This document shows, piece by piece, positions 23,790 to 33,911 of a stretch of 64,000 bases of DNA (its first letter is position 1; the number at the start of each line of letters is the position of its first letter). Under the pieces are notes generated by a model. It was not told the DNA's origin. It ran no database searches and was given only the letters and a program-made list of their open reading frames with translations. The stretch is taken from NCBI GenBank assembly GCA_933207985.1, contig OW240921.1, positions 16,882,985-16,946,984 on the forward strand, given 5' to 3'. Both the position numbers and the translations under genes were made by a program. Source of the DNA: Pelobates cultripes. Taxonomy: Eukaryota > Chordata > Amphibia > Anura > Pelobatidae.

Positions 23790-24150
23790 TGTCATATTCC
23801 GGCTCCCAGCCTCACTCTGCAGTGCGCGAGGGAGCTGAGCAGACAGCTCAGAGGAAGTGCTCCCTCGTCAGCCGCCCGCCCAGCAGCCACTGAACCCCCA
23901 GGAAGAAAGCGATCCCCCCCCCCAGCATTCCCAAAGGTAAGGAGGCTGGGGGGGTTAAATTAAAAAAAGTGTTAATGTAAGTGTGTGTGTGTGTATGTCT
24001 GTTAGGGTGTGTGTCTGTGTGTTAGTGTGTGTGTGTATGTCTGTTAGTGAGTGTGTCTGTTAGTGTGTGTATGTCAGTGAGTGTGTCTGTTAGTGTGTGT
24101 GTATGTCTGTTAGTGTGTGTGTATGTCTGTTAGTGTGTGTCTGTTAGAAT
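23790..24150. repeat. GC-rich segment followed by GT minisatellite
   Basis: A GC-rich block with a short hairpin (gagctgagcagacagctc, about 23830) leads to about 170 bp of gtgtgtatgtctgttagt units. Probably a non-autonomous DNA transposon; ends not located. Confidence 0.55.
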
Positions 24151-24469
24151 GTAAAATAATCAATCTACAGATGGAAACTGTGTTTGTTCTTTGCTACACT
24201 TGATCAGCCAGCATGGTGTGGGCCATGAGAGGAGCTGTAGAGTCATCACAACTTGTCTAATCAGGTTTGCATCATCTGGAACATCAGAAATTTCCAAACG
24301 TAGGTTTCCCTTTATTGTTATCCATTATCCTCTGATGTGGCTGTTTAATTCATGGGCATATTTCAAGCCTGGTTATCATTGATATCTTCTGAATCACAGA
24401 CTGGATCTTATGCATACATGACTATGATAAATTTCTCTGTCAGATCTAAACTAATTTATACTCACTTTT
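24151..24469. other. No gene seen
   Basis: Intergenic DNA without recognised features. Confidence 0.5.
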
Positions 24470-24919
24470 TGTTAGGGACCAGGAACCAGGAGGAGACAGA
24501 ACTAGATGCAAAAACACCTTTATTAATAAATAGAAAATAAAGTAATAACCAAAAGCAAAGTCCAGGAGGCAAGCAGGGGTCAGGCACCAAAGCGGGTAGT
24601 CAGACGAGCCAGGATCTGGAAAACGGAGATCAGCGAAGTCAGGAACAAGGCCAGAGTCAGGAACCAGGAACACACAGGAACAAGGCCAGAGTCAGGAACT
24701 GGGAACAAACAGGAACTCACAGGAACAAGGAGTCTTCTGGGAAACAGGAAACCACACAAGGGCAAGGAGGTACTCGGATTAGCTGCTTAAATAGGCTGCA
24801 CTGATTAGCAGCAGGGCTGGTTACTACTATCAGGTGAGTAACTGTGGCAACATTACTGGAGGAGCTGATCGTTAAAATCAGCTGATAACTCAGACACAGA
24901 AAAAGGAAGAGTTGCTGTT
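24470..24919 (-). repeat. Old Gypsy LTR related to the young element at 28441
   Basis: Starts tgttagggaccaggaacc and follows the 28441-28871 LTR throughout, with substitutions and an internal duplication of an acaaggccagagtcagg-type word. Its right end is lost where a TTAA element is inserted at 24920. Confidence 0.8.
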
Positions 24920-26100
24920 TAACCCCTTAAGGACTGGACTGTTTTTGCGATGTTGTACATTTGCGACCAGGCATATATTTACACTTTTGTGGTGTTTGTG
25001 TTTGGCTGTAATTTTCCGCTTTCTCATTTACTGTTCCCATACAAATTATATATTGTTTTTTTCAGGACAAAAGGGGCTTTCTTTACATACAATTATTTAT
25101 ATAATCTCATGTATTTTAATTTAAAAAAAATAAAAAAATATGATGAAAAATTAAAAAAAATACATGTTTTTTGACTTTTACTTGAAAAATCTTTTACTAA
25201 TCTACAAAAGCGAATGAAAAAACTGCTAAATTGATTCAAAATTTTGTCCTGAGTTTAAAAATACACAGTGTTTACGTGCTTTTTTTTTTTGCATGTTATA
25301 GGGCTATAGGTACAAGTAGGATATTGCGGTTTCAAAACATACATTTTTAAAATTTATCAATAGTGACATTGTAAAACTATTATCTGTCATAAATCTCTGA
25401 ATAACACCCCACATGTACATATTTTTTTTAAAGTAGACAACCCGGGGTATTCAATATGGAGTATGTCCAGTCTTTTTTAGTAGCCACTTAGTCGAAAATA
25501 TATATAGATATATAATTTATTTATTTAAAAAAATTATTTAATTTAAATTACTTATTATTTATATTTTACAATAATACATAAACATATGCAATATATATAG
25601 TTACTATATATATTATATATATACATGTGTAATTTAATTATAAGTGTATTTTTATATTAATATAAGTACATATTAATATAAAAATACACTTAGTATGGCA
25701 TTATATATATCATATATACACATATATAATTTTTTTTATTTTTTTATTAACATTAACTTTATTTTTTTTATTTTTTTTATTTTTTTTATTTTACACTAGC
25801 AGGGAGACTGCCTGTCAGCACAGACAGTCCCCCTGCAGGCAGACACATGGACACCTATTGTGACCATGTGATCGCTGTGTTAAGCGATCACATGGCCCCA
25901 GGGGTCCTAATTCAGTGTGGGGAGACTGTCTGGGCTGCAGGCAGTCTCCCCACAACCGGAGCAACGCTGATCGCCGCCGGGGGAACGACGGCGGTCAGGT
26001 AAGTAACTCAGACCGTTAGGACGGTTCAGGACCGTCATCGGTCGGCAAGGCAAAAATGCCGATGACGGTCCTGAACCGTCCTCGGTCGTGAAGGGGTTAA
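24920..26100. mobile_element. TTAA element, 1.18 kb
   Basis: TTAA at 24920-24923 and 26097-26100, with ends ttaaccccttaaggac and gtcgtgaaggggttaa. The interior is AT-rich, with a GC-rich right third holding hairpins such as the one around ggaccgtcatcgg/ccgatgacggtcc (about 26030-26070). It sits inside the LTR at 24470, so it is younger than that LTR. Confidence 0.75.
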
Positions 26101-27235
26101 AACATTTTATAATGATTGTACAAATTTTTCTCGCTACCAACTACCATGTCTATAAATTGTTGGTTTGAATTATAATGGTGGATAGCTTAGATGTTGGATA
26201 TATAAATATAATATGCTTATGAGATATTTACTTATTGCCACATTGATGCAACACATTGGCGTAGGTTGATATTATCCTTATATATCCTTATTTATGAGAT
26301 TGTGTGAATGGTCAATTTACAGTTTCCTTTCACATTGGAGGTAGTTAATAAATATTTGATGCACAAATAATGATTCTTTTCACTTCTTTTTGGTGTGTCC
26401 CTTTAAGATATTGGTGTAGGTGTGTTATTACCAATATTATTAGCATTTGGGTATAATGAGTAACCCTACATATGTGTCACCACTCTTCTTCTTATATTCT
26501 GGACTTCCTATATCTTATCTAGATAGGGGGATTTTTATGGTTTATCGCTTTGATTTTCTGCATGATGATAGTGCTTATTCTTTACTTTGGACAGGAGTGA
26601 GGAGTCTGCGCATGCGCGGTACGCTTTATGATACTATTTTCTATCAATTTTATTAGGCGATATTTGCATCGTTATTGCGCATGCGCTGAACCGCATTATC
26701 GCACATGGTTTGAATGATAACGTACAAAATCAAAGGTGTTACAATAAAGCACACTTATTGTCACTATAGCTTCAGTGCTGGTTCTCAACTAAATGTGAAA
26801 CAAATGTTTAAGCTTCAAATTTAAAAGCACATTTATCTGAGAATTTTCTTATTCAGCCAAACCATTAATCAGGTTCCGATACCAGAACTTCAGCTAACTT
26901 TAAATCCCTTTGAAATATGTTAAAATGTTCACGTGCTTTGTTGTAATAAAACTGGTGAGGAACACAAGATTTATTAACATTTAAGCACTAAAACAAAAAA
27001 TGGTTAAATCCCAAATCCGAACTTTTGTGTTTCCCATAATTTAAAACAAACAAGGAAAGCACCTGTAGGTCTGAAATGCATGTTTTTTTTTTTTACCTTT
27101 TTTTAACCTTTTCCTGCTGTTTACCTATTTTTTACACTCTATGGATTAAACTTTCTTTGTGGATTTGGAGCACTTGTTTTTGGAAAAAAAAATGATTTTG
27201 TTATATTGATTTGGTAAATCTCTAAATTTTCTAGA
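26101..27235. other. No gene seen
   Basis: AT-rich intergenic DNA with two gcgcatgcgc words (about 26608 and 26677) in inverted surroundings. Nothing else supportable. Confidence 0.5.
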
Positions 27236-28215
27236 ACTTTAACTGCCACTAAAATGGCAGATTAAATTTAATGTAGAGAAATGCAAAGTTATGCACTTCG
27301 GGTTTAAGAATGCACAAGCAACTTACACCCTATATGGTAGTGAATTAGGGATAACCACACACGAGAAGGATTTGGGAATTGTTATAGACAACAAATTAGG
27401 CAGCAACATGCCATGTCGATCTGCAGTTGCTAAAGCCAGTAAGGTTTTGTCACGTATAAATAGGGGCATAAATTCTCGGGATGAAAATATAATTTTGCCT
27501 CTTGATAAATCTCTGGTAAGACCACACCTTGGATATGCTGTGCAATTTTCAGCACCTGTTCTAAAGAAGGATATCATGGCACTAGAAAAATTGCAGAGAC
27601 AAGCTACAAAATTGATAAAAGAAATGGAGCATTTTAGTTAAGAAGAAAGGTTAAAAAAATTAAATCTCTATAGTTTGAAAATAGGGTAGGATATAATAGT
27701 TTGGAAAAACGGCGCCTGAGAGGGGATATGATAACTTTATACAAATATATTCGGGGCCAGTACAAACCATTATCTGGAAATCTATTTATAAACAGGGCTA
27801 TACATAGGACACGAGGTCACACATTTAGGCTGGAAGAAAGGAGATTTAATCTAAGGCAAATAAAAGGTTTTTTTTTTACAGTAAGAACAATAAGGATATG
27901 GAATTCTCTGCCTGAAGAGGTGGTTTTATCAGAGTCCATACAGATGTTTAAACAGAAACTAGATGCATACTTGCAAAAACATAACATACAGGGATATCAT
28001 TTCTCATTAGTGGGATAATAGCTGCTTGATCCAAGGAGACATCTGACTGCTATTTTGGGGTCAAGAAGGAATTTTTTCCTAGTTTGCTGCAAAATTGGAA
28101 GCGCTTCAGACTAGGTTTTTTGCCTTCTTTTGGATCAACAGCAAAAACAGATGTGAGGAAGGCTGAACTTGATGGACGCAAGTCTCTTTTCAGCTATGTA
28201 ACTATGTAATTCCAC
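27236..28215 (+). mobile_element. CR1-like LINE, C-terminal RT and 3' end
   Basis: The frame from 27291 reads EKDLGIVIDNKLG, then LVRPHLGYAVQFSAP and LEKLQRQATKLIKEMEHFS, followed after a stop by LRGDMITLYKYI and IWNSLPEEVV. This is the thumb and C-terminal order of CR1/jockey-clade LINEs. It ends with the gatggacgcaagtc...tatgtaactatgtaa word. 5'-truncated and disabled by stops; it is the fuller relative of the insert in receptor 2. Confidence 0.8.
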
Positions 28216-28440
28216 AGCGCTTTACAATACTATGAAATACATAATACATACATAGAGTAAGCCTATCACTATTTATAATATATCCTATTTTTGGCAGGTC
28301 CTACTCTCCGTAAAACTAAGGATTATTCTCATGTTGTGCTTGTTCTACAATGTAAGGTTTAAAAAGTGTTCTAAATTAGAGCACCTGAGACATTGGGAAG
28401 GTAAAAGCCAGAGCTTAGTCAGATCCCGATATTATATATA
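28216..28440. other. Left part of duplication block A
   Basis: Aligns with 43930-44130. The young Gypsy element splits this block, which resumes at 33613. Confidence 0.6.
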
Positions 28441-28871
28441 TGTCAGGGACCAGGAACCAGACAGAGACAGAACTAGATGCAAACACACCTTTATTAATAA
28501 ATAACAAATAAATAACAAAAGCAAAGTCCAGGAATCAAGCAGGGGTCAGTCACCAGAGCGGGTAGTCAGACAAGCCAGGATCAGGAGCACGGAGAGCAGC
28601 GGAGTCAGGAACAAGGCCGGAGTCAGGAACCAGGAGCAAACAGGAAACACAGGAACAAGGAGACTTCTGGGGAACAGGAAACCACGCAAGGGCAAGGAGG
28701 TTCTGGGATTTGCTGCTTAAATAGGCAGCACTGATTAGCAGCAGGGTTGATTACTACTCTCAGGTGAGTAACCGTGGCAACATGCAAAAGGAGCTGATAG
28801 TAATTGCAGCTGAAAACTCTTTCACTGACACAGAAAGGGTTGCTGTTTAAAACAGCAAAGAAACCCTGACA
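28441..28871 (-). repeat. 3' LTR of the Gypsy element
   Basis: 431 bp, matching 33182-33612 base for base by eye. The adjoining internal pyrimidine run on the plus strand (28874-28884, acctccccctc) is the polypurine tract of the element's own strand. Confidence 0.95.
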
Positions 28872-28882
28872 GTACCTCCCCC

Positions 28883-30442
28883 TCAACGACTCCCCCCATC
28901 TCTGCTGGTGGGTCCGGGCTTCATGGGGAAGCGGGCATGAAAGGAACGAAGGAGGGATGGTGCATGGACATCAGAGGCTGGAACCCAGGAGCGTTCCTCT
29001 GGACCGTATCCTTTCCAGTGCACCAAGTATTGGATCTGTCCTCTGAAGACTCGTGAGTCAATGATGCTGCGTATTTCATATTCCTCATGATTGTCAACCA
29101 GAACAGGACGTGGACGTGGCACTGAGGTGGTGTAGCGATTACAAACCAACGGTTTCAAGAGGGAAACATGGAAAACATTTGAGATGCGCATGTTAGCAGG
29201 GAGGTCAAGTGCGTAAGCTACAGGGTTAACCCTTCGAAGAATACGAAATGGCCCAACGTATCGGGGTGCCAGTTTTTGTGAGGGAACACGGAGGCGTAGG
29301 TTGCGAGAAGACAGCCAGACCCTCTCTCCGACCTGATAGGTAGGAGCAGGAAGGCGTCTGCGGTCGGCCTGGAGTTTGTATTTCTGCATTGCGCGTTGCA
29401 AAGAGTTCTGAACCTGCACCCAAGTGGAACGGAGTTCCCTGAGATGTTCCTCCAATGCCGGTATCCCCTGTGGCAAAAACGTATCAGGCAACATGGACGG
29501 TTGAAACCCATAGTTCGCCAAGAATGGGGATAGCCGGGAAGAGGCATTAATCGCACTATTGTGGGCAAACTCCGCCCAGGGTAGCAGATCAGACCAGTTG
29601 TTCTGGTGGTCAGAAATGTAGCAACGCAGAAACTGTTCCAGTGTTTGGTTAGCTCGTTCTGCTGCACCATTGGATTGCGGGTGGTAGGCCGAGGAGAAGG
29701 AAAGCTGAATTCCCATTTGTGTACAAAAGGCTCTCCAAAATCTGGACACGAACTGGCTACCCCTATCTGAGACTATCACTTTAGGTAACCCATGCAAACG
29801 AAAGACCTCCCGAGCAAAAATTGTTGCAAGTTCCTGGGAAGTAGGTAGTTTTTTCAAGGGAATGCAATGTGACATCTTCGAGAATCGGTCAACAACCATG
29901 AGAACGACTGTATTGCCATGGGAGACCGGAAGATCTACGATAAAATCCATGGACAAGTGGGTCCAGGGTCGTTCACCATTAGGTATTGTTTGCAGGAGAC
30001 CCACTGGAGGGCGTCGTGGGGTTTTATTTTGAGCGCACACAGGACAGGCAGCTACAAAAGCGGTGACATCCGAACGGAGACTAGGCCACCAAAATTGCCG
30101 GGAGACGGACCAAATTAACTGGTTTTTGCCTGGATGTCCAGCTGCTTTGGAGTCGTGGTATGTACTTAATAGTTTAGTACGGAGGTTAATCGGTACAAAA
30201 CAATGGCCATTAGGTTTCTCTGGAGGAGCATTAATTTGTGCAGCCAGAATCTCCTCGCCTAGGGGTGATGTGAGGCTAGTGCGGATGGTTGCCAGTATAT
30301 GGTCCGGAGGAATCACAGGAGTAGGGGTTATCTCCTCTCTGGATGGAGGGGAGAACTGTCGAGACAAGGCATCAGCCCGAATGTTTTTAGTACCGGCAAG
30401 TAAGAAACCACATAGTTGAATCTTGATAGGAAAAGAGCCCAT
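28883..30442 (-). CDS. Gypsy pol: RNase H tail, integrase and chromodomain
   Basis: 519 codons. Residues 16-30 (AGTKNIRADALSRQF) are the end of RNase H. The integrase zinc-binding residues are H96, H103, C133 and C136. The DD-E catalytic triad is D166, D226 and E262. A GPF-type segment (about 397-400) and a C-terminal chromodomain (about 454-505, with YLVHWKGY) follow. The chromodomain places the element in the chromovirus lineage; in such elements it helps steer integration to chromatin. It overlaps the upstream frame and is offset from it by one base near 30397, so the first 15 residues are probably not native. Confidence 0.9.
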   Translation of the reverse strand: MGSFPIKIQLCGFLLAGTKNIRADALSRQFSPPSREEITPTPVIPPDHILATIRTSLTSPLGEEILAAQINAPPEKPNGHCFVPINLRTKLLSTYHDSKAAGHPGKNQLIWSVSRQFWWPSLRSDVTAFVAACPVCAQNKTPRRPPVGLLQTIPNGERPWTHLSMDFIVDLPVSHGNTVVLMVVDRFSKMSHCIPLKKLPTSQELATIFAREVFRLHGLPKVIVSDRGSQFVSRFWRAFCTQMGIQLSFSSAYHPQSNGAAERANQTLEQFLRCYISDHQNNWSDLLPWAEFAHNSAINASSRLSPFLANYGFQPSMLPDTFLPQGIPALEEHLRELRSTWVQVQNSLQRAMQKYKLQADRRRLPAPTYQVGERVWLSSRNLRLRVPSQKLAPRYVGPFRILRRVNPVAYALDLPANMRISNVFHVSLLKPLVCNRYTTSVPRPRPVLVDNHEEYEIRSIIDSRVFRGQIQYLVHWKGYGPEERSWVPASDVHAPSLLRSFHARFPMKPGPTSRDGGSR

Positions 30443-33168
30443 CTAGCTTGCCGGGGGGAAAGCCGCTTAGCCTCGGAAAGATATGTAAGATTCTTGTGGT
30501 CTGTGAGGATGAGGATTGGCACTGAAGTACCTTCAAGAAGGTGCCTCCATTCTTTGAGAGCTAAAATTATGGCTAGAAGTTCTCTATCACCAATCTGGTA
30601 ATTGCATTCCGCCGGGTTCAATTTCCTCGAGAAATACCCGCACGGATGCCTGGAGCTCTCAGGGTTAGGACGTTGAGACAGGAGGGCGCCTACTCCTGTC
30701 TCAGACGCATCGACTTCCAGAATGAATGGTAAGGCAGGGTTAGGGTGTGCCAGTATAGGAGCAGCAGCAAAGGCGACTTTGAGAGACTCAAAGGCAGTAA
30801 TGGCTTCCTGTGACCAATGCTGTGGGTCAGCATCTCTCCTGGTCATGTCCGTGAGAGGTTTAACCAAGGAAGAAAAGTTGCGTATGAACTTCCGATAATA
30901 ATTGGCGAAGCCCAGAAAACGTTGTATAGAGCGAAGACCCGTAGGTCGAGGCCATTTTAGTACAGCCGAAAGTTTCTCTGGATCCATAGAGAATCCAGCA
31001 TCTGAGATAACATATCCCAAGAATGTGACCTGTTTGCAGTTAAACTCACATTTCTCCAATTTGCAGAACAGATTATTTTCTCTAAGTCTCTGTAGAACAC
31101 GAGAAACGTCTGCGTGATGGTTCTCGAGAGATGTGGAATGGATAAGAATATCATCGAGATAAACCACCACACATTGCTGCAGCATATCTCGCAGGACGTC
31201 GTTTATAAATTCTTGGAAAACCGCCGGAGCATTGCAAAGACCAAAGGGCATTACTAGGTATTCGTAATGGCCGCTCCTGGTGTTAAATGCGGTTTTCCAT
31301 TCGTGGTCCTTTTTTATCCGGACGAGATTATATGCCCCTCTCAGATCAAGTTTAGTGAAGACCGTTGCTCCCTTGAGGCGGTCAAATAACTCCGTGATCA
31401 ATGGAATGGGATAGGCATTCTTAATAGTAATGCGATTGAGACCCCTATAGTCGATACAGGGTCTCAACTCGCCATCTTTTTTTTTCACAAAGAAAAAGCC
31501 GGCCCCGGCAGGAGAAGATGACTTCCGAATAAATCCCTTAGCAAGTGCATCGGTAACATACTCCTCCATGGCTCGATTCTCTGCTACAGACAGTGGATAA
31601 ATCCGGCCACGGGGAGGAATGGCACCAGGTTGGAGTTCGATACCACAGTCATACGGACGGTGCGGTGGCAGAACGCTGGCTTGACCTTTATCAAATACAT
31701 CTTGGAATTCTTGGTACTCAGCGGGTAAGGAAGAGGCAGAACATGTGCCCAAAACTTTGACCGGTTTCTGGAGACAGGAAAATGTGCATTGCTGGGACCA
31801 TGATAATATCTCAGCTTTGCGCCAATCAATTATGGGGTTATGCTTCTGTAACCAAGGGTATCCCAAAACAACCTGGTAATATGGAGAGGAAATGACCTGG
31901 AATTGGATCGTCTCATGATGTAGAGCCCCTACAGCCAGAGATATGGGCACGGTTTCTTGGGTCACGTGGGTTGGCTGTATTGGTCTGCCATCGATGGCTT
32001 CGAAGGCTAGTGGAAAGTCGCGAGGCTGTAAGGGTATAGAGTGCTTTGATGCAAATGCACAATCTATAAACAAGCCTGCGGCCCCAGAATCAAGAAATGC
32101 CCGGGTTTTAATGGATGAATCAGGCCAGGAGAGGATAATAGGCACCAAGGGTTTGCCCACATATATCTTTGGGTCTGCAGAAAGACCACCTAAGATCTGC
32201 CCCTGACAGTATCTTGGGTGCGGGCCCTTTGCCGGACGAATCGGGCAAAACTTTAACATGTGACCGTGGTGTCCGCAGTATAGGCACAGGCCCTCCCTCC
32301 TCCTAAAGGCTCTCTCCTCAACCGAGAGGCGTGAGAAGCCTAACCGCCTTGGCTCCACACAGACAGAGGACTCAGGACCAGGAGGCATGGGAGGTGAGGG
32401 AGGTTTGGGTGGGCAAGAAAAGCTCGGTGCCAAATATACAGGAGGCCTCCGCAGGCGCTCCCTGGATGAGGATCTCTCTCGGAGTCTGATGTCAATGAGG
32501 GTGACAACTGATATCAGTTCCTCGAGATCTTTAGGTAATTCTCTGGCTGCAATCTCATTTTTAAACACATCGGAGAGGCCCTGTGCAAAGGCAGCCACGA
32601 GAGTCTCGTTGTTCCAGCCACCCTCTGCTGCCATGGTACGGAATTCACTGGCATACTCGACAATAGTTTTTGTGCCCTGAGCATTAGACATGAGTAGTTC
32701 GGCAGTAGGGGTGGAGCGAGCTGGAATATCAAAAACCCTTTTAAAGGACGCAACAAATTCAGGGTAATTGTAAATAATAGGCTTCTCTGCCTCCCAGAGA
32801 GGTTTTGCCCAAGCTAGGGCCTTTTCAGACAGCAAAGAAATCATGAAGTGAACTTTGTCACTGTCTGTAGGAAATGCCTGGGGCAGGATTTCAAGGTATC
32901 CTTTAACCTGATTTATAAATTCTTTGCACTGAGCTGGGTTGCCCCCAAAACACTGAGGGAGCGGGACAGACCCAGTCATTCCTCTAGCCGCTACAGGTTT
33001 GGGGGCTACAACCGGTGCTAGAACAGGAAGTGAGGCAGAGACGGCCGCAATCGCAGGCTGGCCGGGTACTGGATCCAGATGGGCATACTGGTCCAAATAG
33101 TGGTTCTGCTGGTCCCACCGAGTAAGTAGGTTAGGTATAGGTGTCTTGCCTGTACCATCTGTATTCAT
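30328..33168 (-). CDS. Gypsy gag, protease, reverse transcriptase and RNase H polyprotein
   Basis: 946 codons in one frame. Gag occupies about residues 1-310, with one CCHC zinc knuckle (C295, C298, H303, C308). The aspartic protease motif DSGA is at 360-363. RT spans about 500-740, with YLDD at 670-673. RNase H has D820, E863 and D890. The last 20 or so residues are out of frame: homology continues in the overlapping frame of the integrase ORF, so pol is split by a single-base offset near 30397. ATG lies right after the primer site, 13 bases from the LTR. Gag and pol being fused in frame, with the break further down, is atypical of a regulated gag-pol shift. Confidence 0.92.
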   Translation of the reverse strand: MNTDGTGKTPIPNLLTRWDQQNHYLDQYAHLDPVPGQPAIAAVSASLPVLAPVVAPKPVAARGMTGSVPLPQCFGGNPAQCKEFINQVKGYLEILPQAFPTDSDKVHFMISLLSEKALAWAKPLWEAEKPIIYNYPEFVASFKRVFDIPARSTPTAELLMSNAQGTKTIVEYASEFRTMAAEGGWNNETLVAAFAQGLSDVFKNEIAARELPKDLEELISVVTLIDIRLRERSSSRERLRRPPVYLAPSFSCPPKPPSPPMPPGPESSVCVEPRRLGFSRLSVEERAFRRREGLCLYCGHHGHMLKFCPIRPAKGPHPRYCQGQILGGLSADPKIYVGKPLVPIILSWPDSSIKTRAFLDSGAAGLFIDCAFASKHSIPLQPRDFPLAFEAIDGRPIQPTHVTQETVPISLAVGALHHETIQFQVISSPYYQVVLGYPWLQKHNPIIDWRKAEILSWSQQCTFSCLQKPVKVLGTCSASSLPAEYQEFQDVFDKGQASVLPPHRPYDCGIELQPGAIPPRGRIYPLSVAENRAMEEYVTDALAKGFIRKSSSPAGAGFFFVKKKDGELRPCIDYRGLNRITIKNAYPIPLITELFDRLKGATVFTKLDLRGAYNLVRIKKDHEWKTAFNTRSGHYEYLVMPFGLCNAPAVFQEFINDVLRDMLQQCVVVYLDDILIHSTSLENHHADVSRVLQRLRENNLFCKLEKCEFNCKQVTFLGYVISDAGFSMDPEKLSAVLKWPRPTGLRSIQRFLGFANYYRKFIRNFSSLVKPLTDMTRRDADPQHWSQEAITAFESLKVAFAAAPILAHPNPALPFILEVDASETGVGALLSQRPNPESSRHPCGYFSRKLNPAECNYQIGDRELLAIILALKEWRHLLEGTSVPILILTDHKNLTYLSEAKRLSPRQARWALFLSRFNYVVSYLPVLKTFGLMPCLDSSPLHPERR

Positions 33169-33169
33169 G

Positions 33170-33179
33170 GCCCTTGCGT
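33170..33179 (-). promoter_or_regulatory. Self-priming-type primer binding site
   Basis: The minus-strand ACGCAAGGGC, two bases past the 5' LTR, is exactly complementary to a minus-strand LTR word at 33425-33434 (and 28684-28693). That word lies 30 bases downstream of a TATTTAA box (plus 33458-33464), where transcription would start. This is the geometry known from Tf1/sushi chromoviruses, whose RNA 5' end primes its own reverse transcription. Confidence 0.65.
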
Positions 33180-33181
33180 AA

Positions 33182-33612
33182 TGTCAGGGACCAGGAACCA
33201 GACAGAGACAGAACTAGATGCAAACACACCTTTATTAATAAATAACAAATAAATAACAAAAGCAAAGTCCAGGAATCAAGCAGGGGTCAGTCACCAGAGC
33301 GGGTAGTCAGACAAGCCAGGATCAGGAGCACGGAGAGCAGCGGAGTCAGGAACAAGGCCGGAGTCAGGAACCAGGAGCAAACAGGAAACACAGGAACAAG
33401 GAGACTTCTGGGGAACAGGAAACCACGCAAGGGCAAGGAGGTTCTGGGATTTGCTGCTTAAATAGGCAGCACTGATTAGCAGCAGGGTTGATTACTACTC
33501 TCAGGTGAGTAACCGTGGCAACATGCAAAAGGAGCTGATAGTAATTGCAGCTGAAAACTCTTTCACTGACACAGAAAGGGTTGCTGTTTAAAACAGCAAA
33601 GAAACCCTGACA
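33182..33612 (-). repeat. 5' LTR of the Gypsy element
   Basis: Contains TATTTAA (plus 33458-33464) and, further downstream on the element strand, AATAAA (plus 33231-33236), in the order expected for an LTR promoter and poly(A) signal. Confidence 0.95.
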
Positions 33613-33868
33613 ATATAGAGGAGAAAGTTTGTAATAACCTAAACATGCATAATTTATAAGGGTACTGCTATGACCAATGTTGAGTTTATTGATCTAATTT
33701 ACTTTACTAATCGAATTTCTGTTATACATTTTCAGCTGAAGCAATTGATTGGTTAAAATAATTGTCTGGGTAGTCCAAAATTTATCCATTGGGTTGATCA
33801 GATAAGATGATTTTTATTGATTCGGATGAATAAAAAGGGAGCAAAAATTGGCCAATCAGTGTACTGCA

Positions 33869-33911
<43 letters not shown>

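Larger units (their letters stand above)
28441..33612 (-). mobile_element. Young full-length Gypsy/chromovirus LTR retrotransposon, 5172 bp
   Basis: Two 431-bp LTRs that I read as identical, TGTCAGGG...CCCTGACA, are flanked by the 5-bp target duplication ATATA (28436-28440 and 33613-33617). On the minus strand the order is 5' LTR, primer site, gag-protease-RT-RNase H, integrase-chromodomain, polypurine tract, 3' LTR. The empty site is visible in the sister block at about 44130. Identical LTRs imply recent insertion. Confidence 0.95.

Noticed and set aside
29918..32680. Several plus-strand frames of 60-118 codons inside the Gypsy element
   Set aside because: They are antisense shadows of the gag-pol coding frames.
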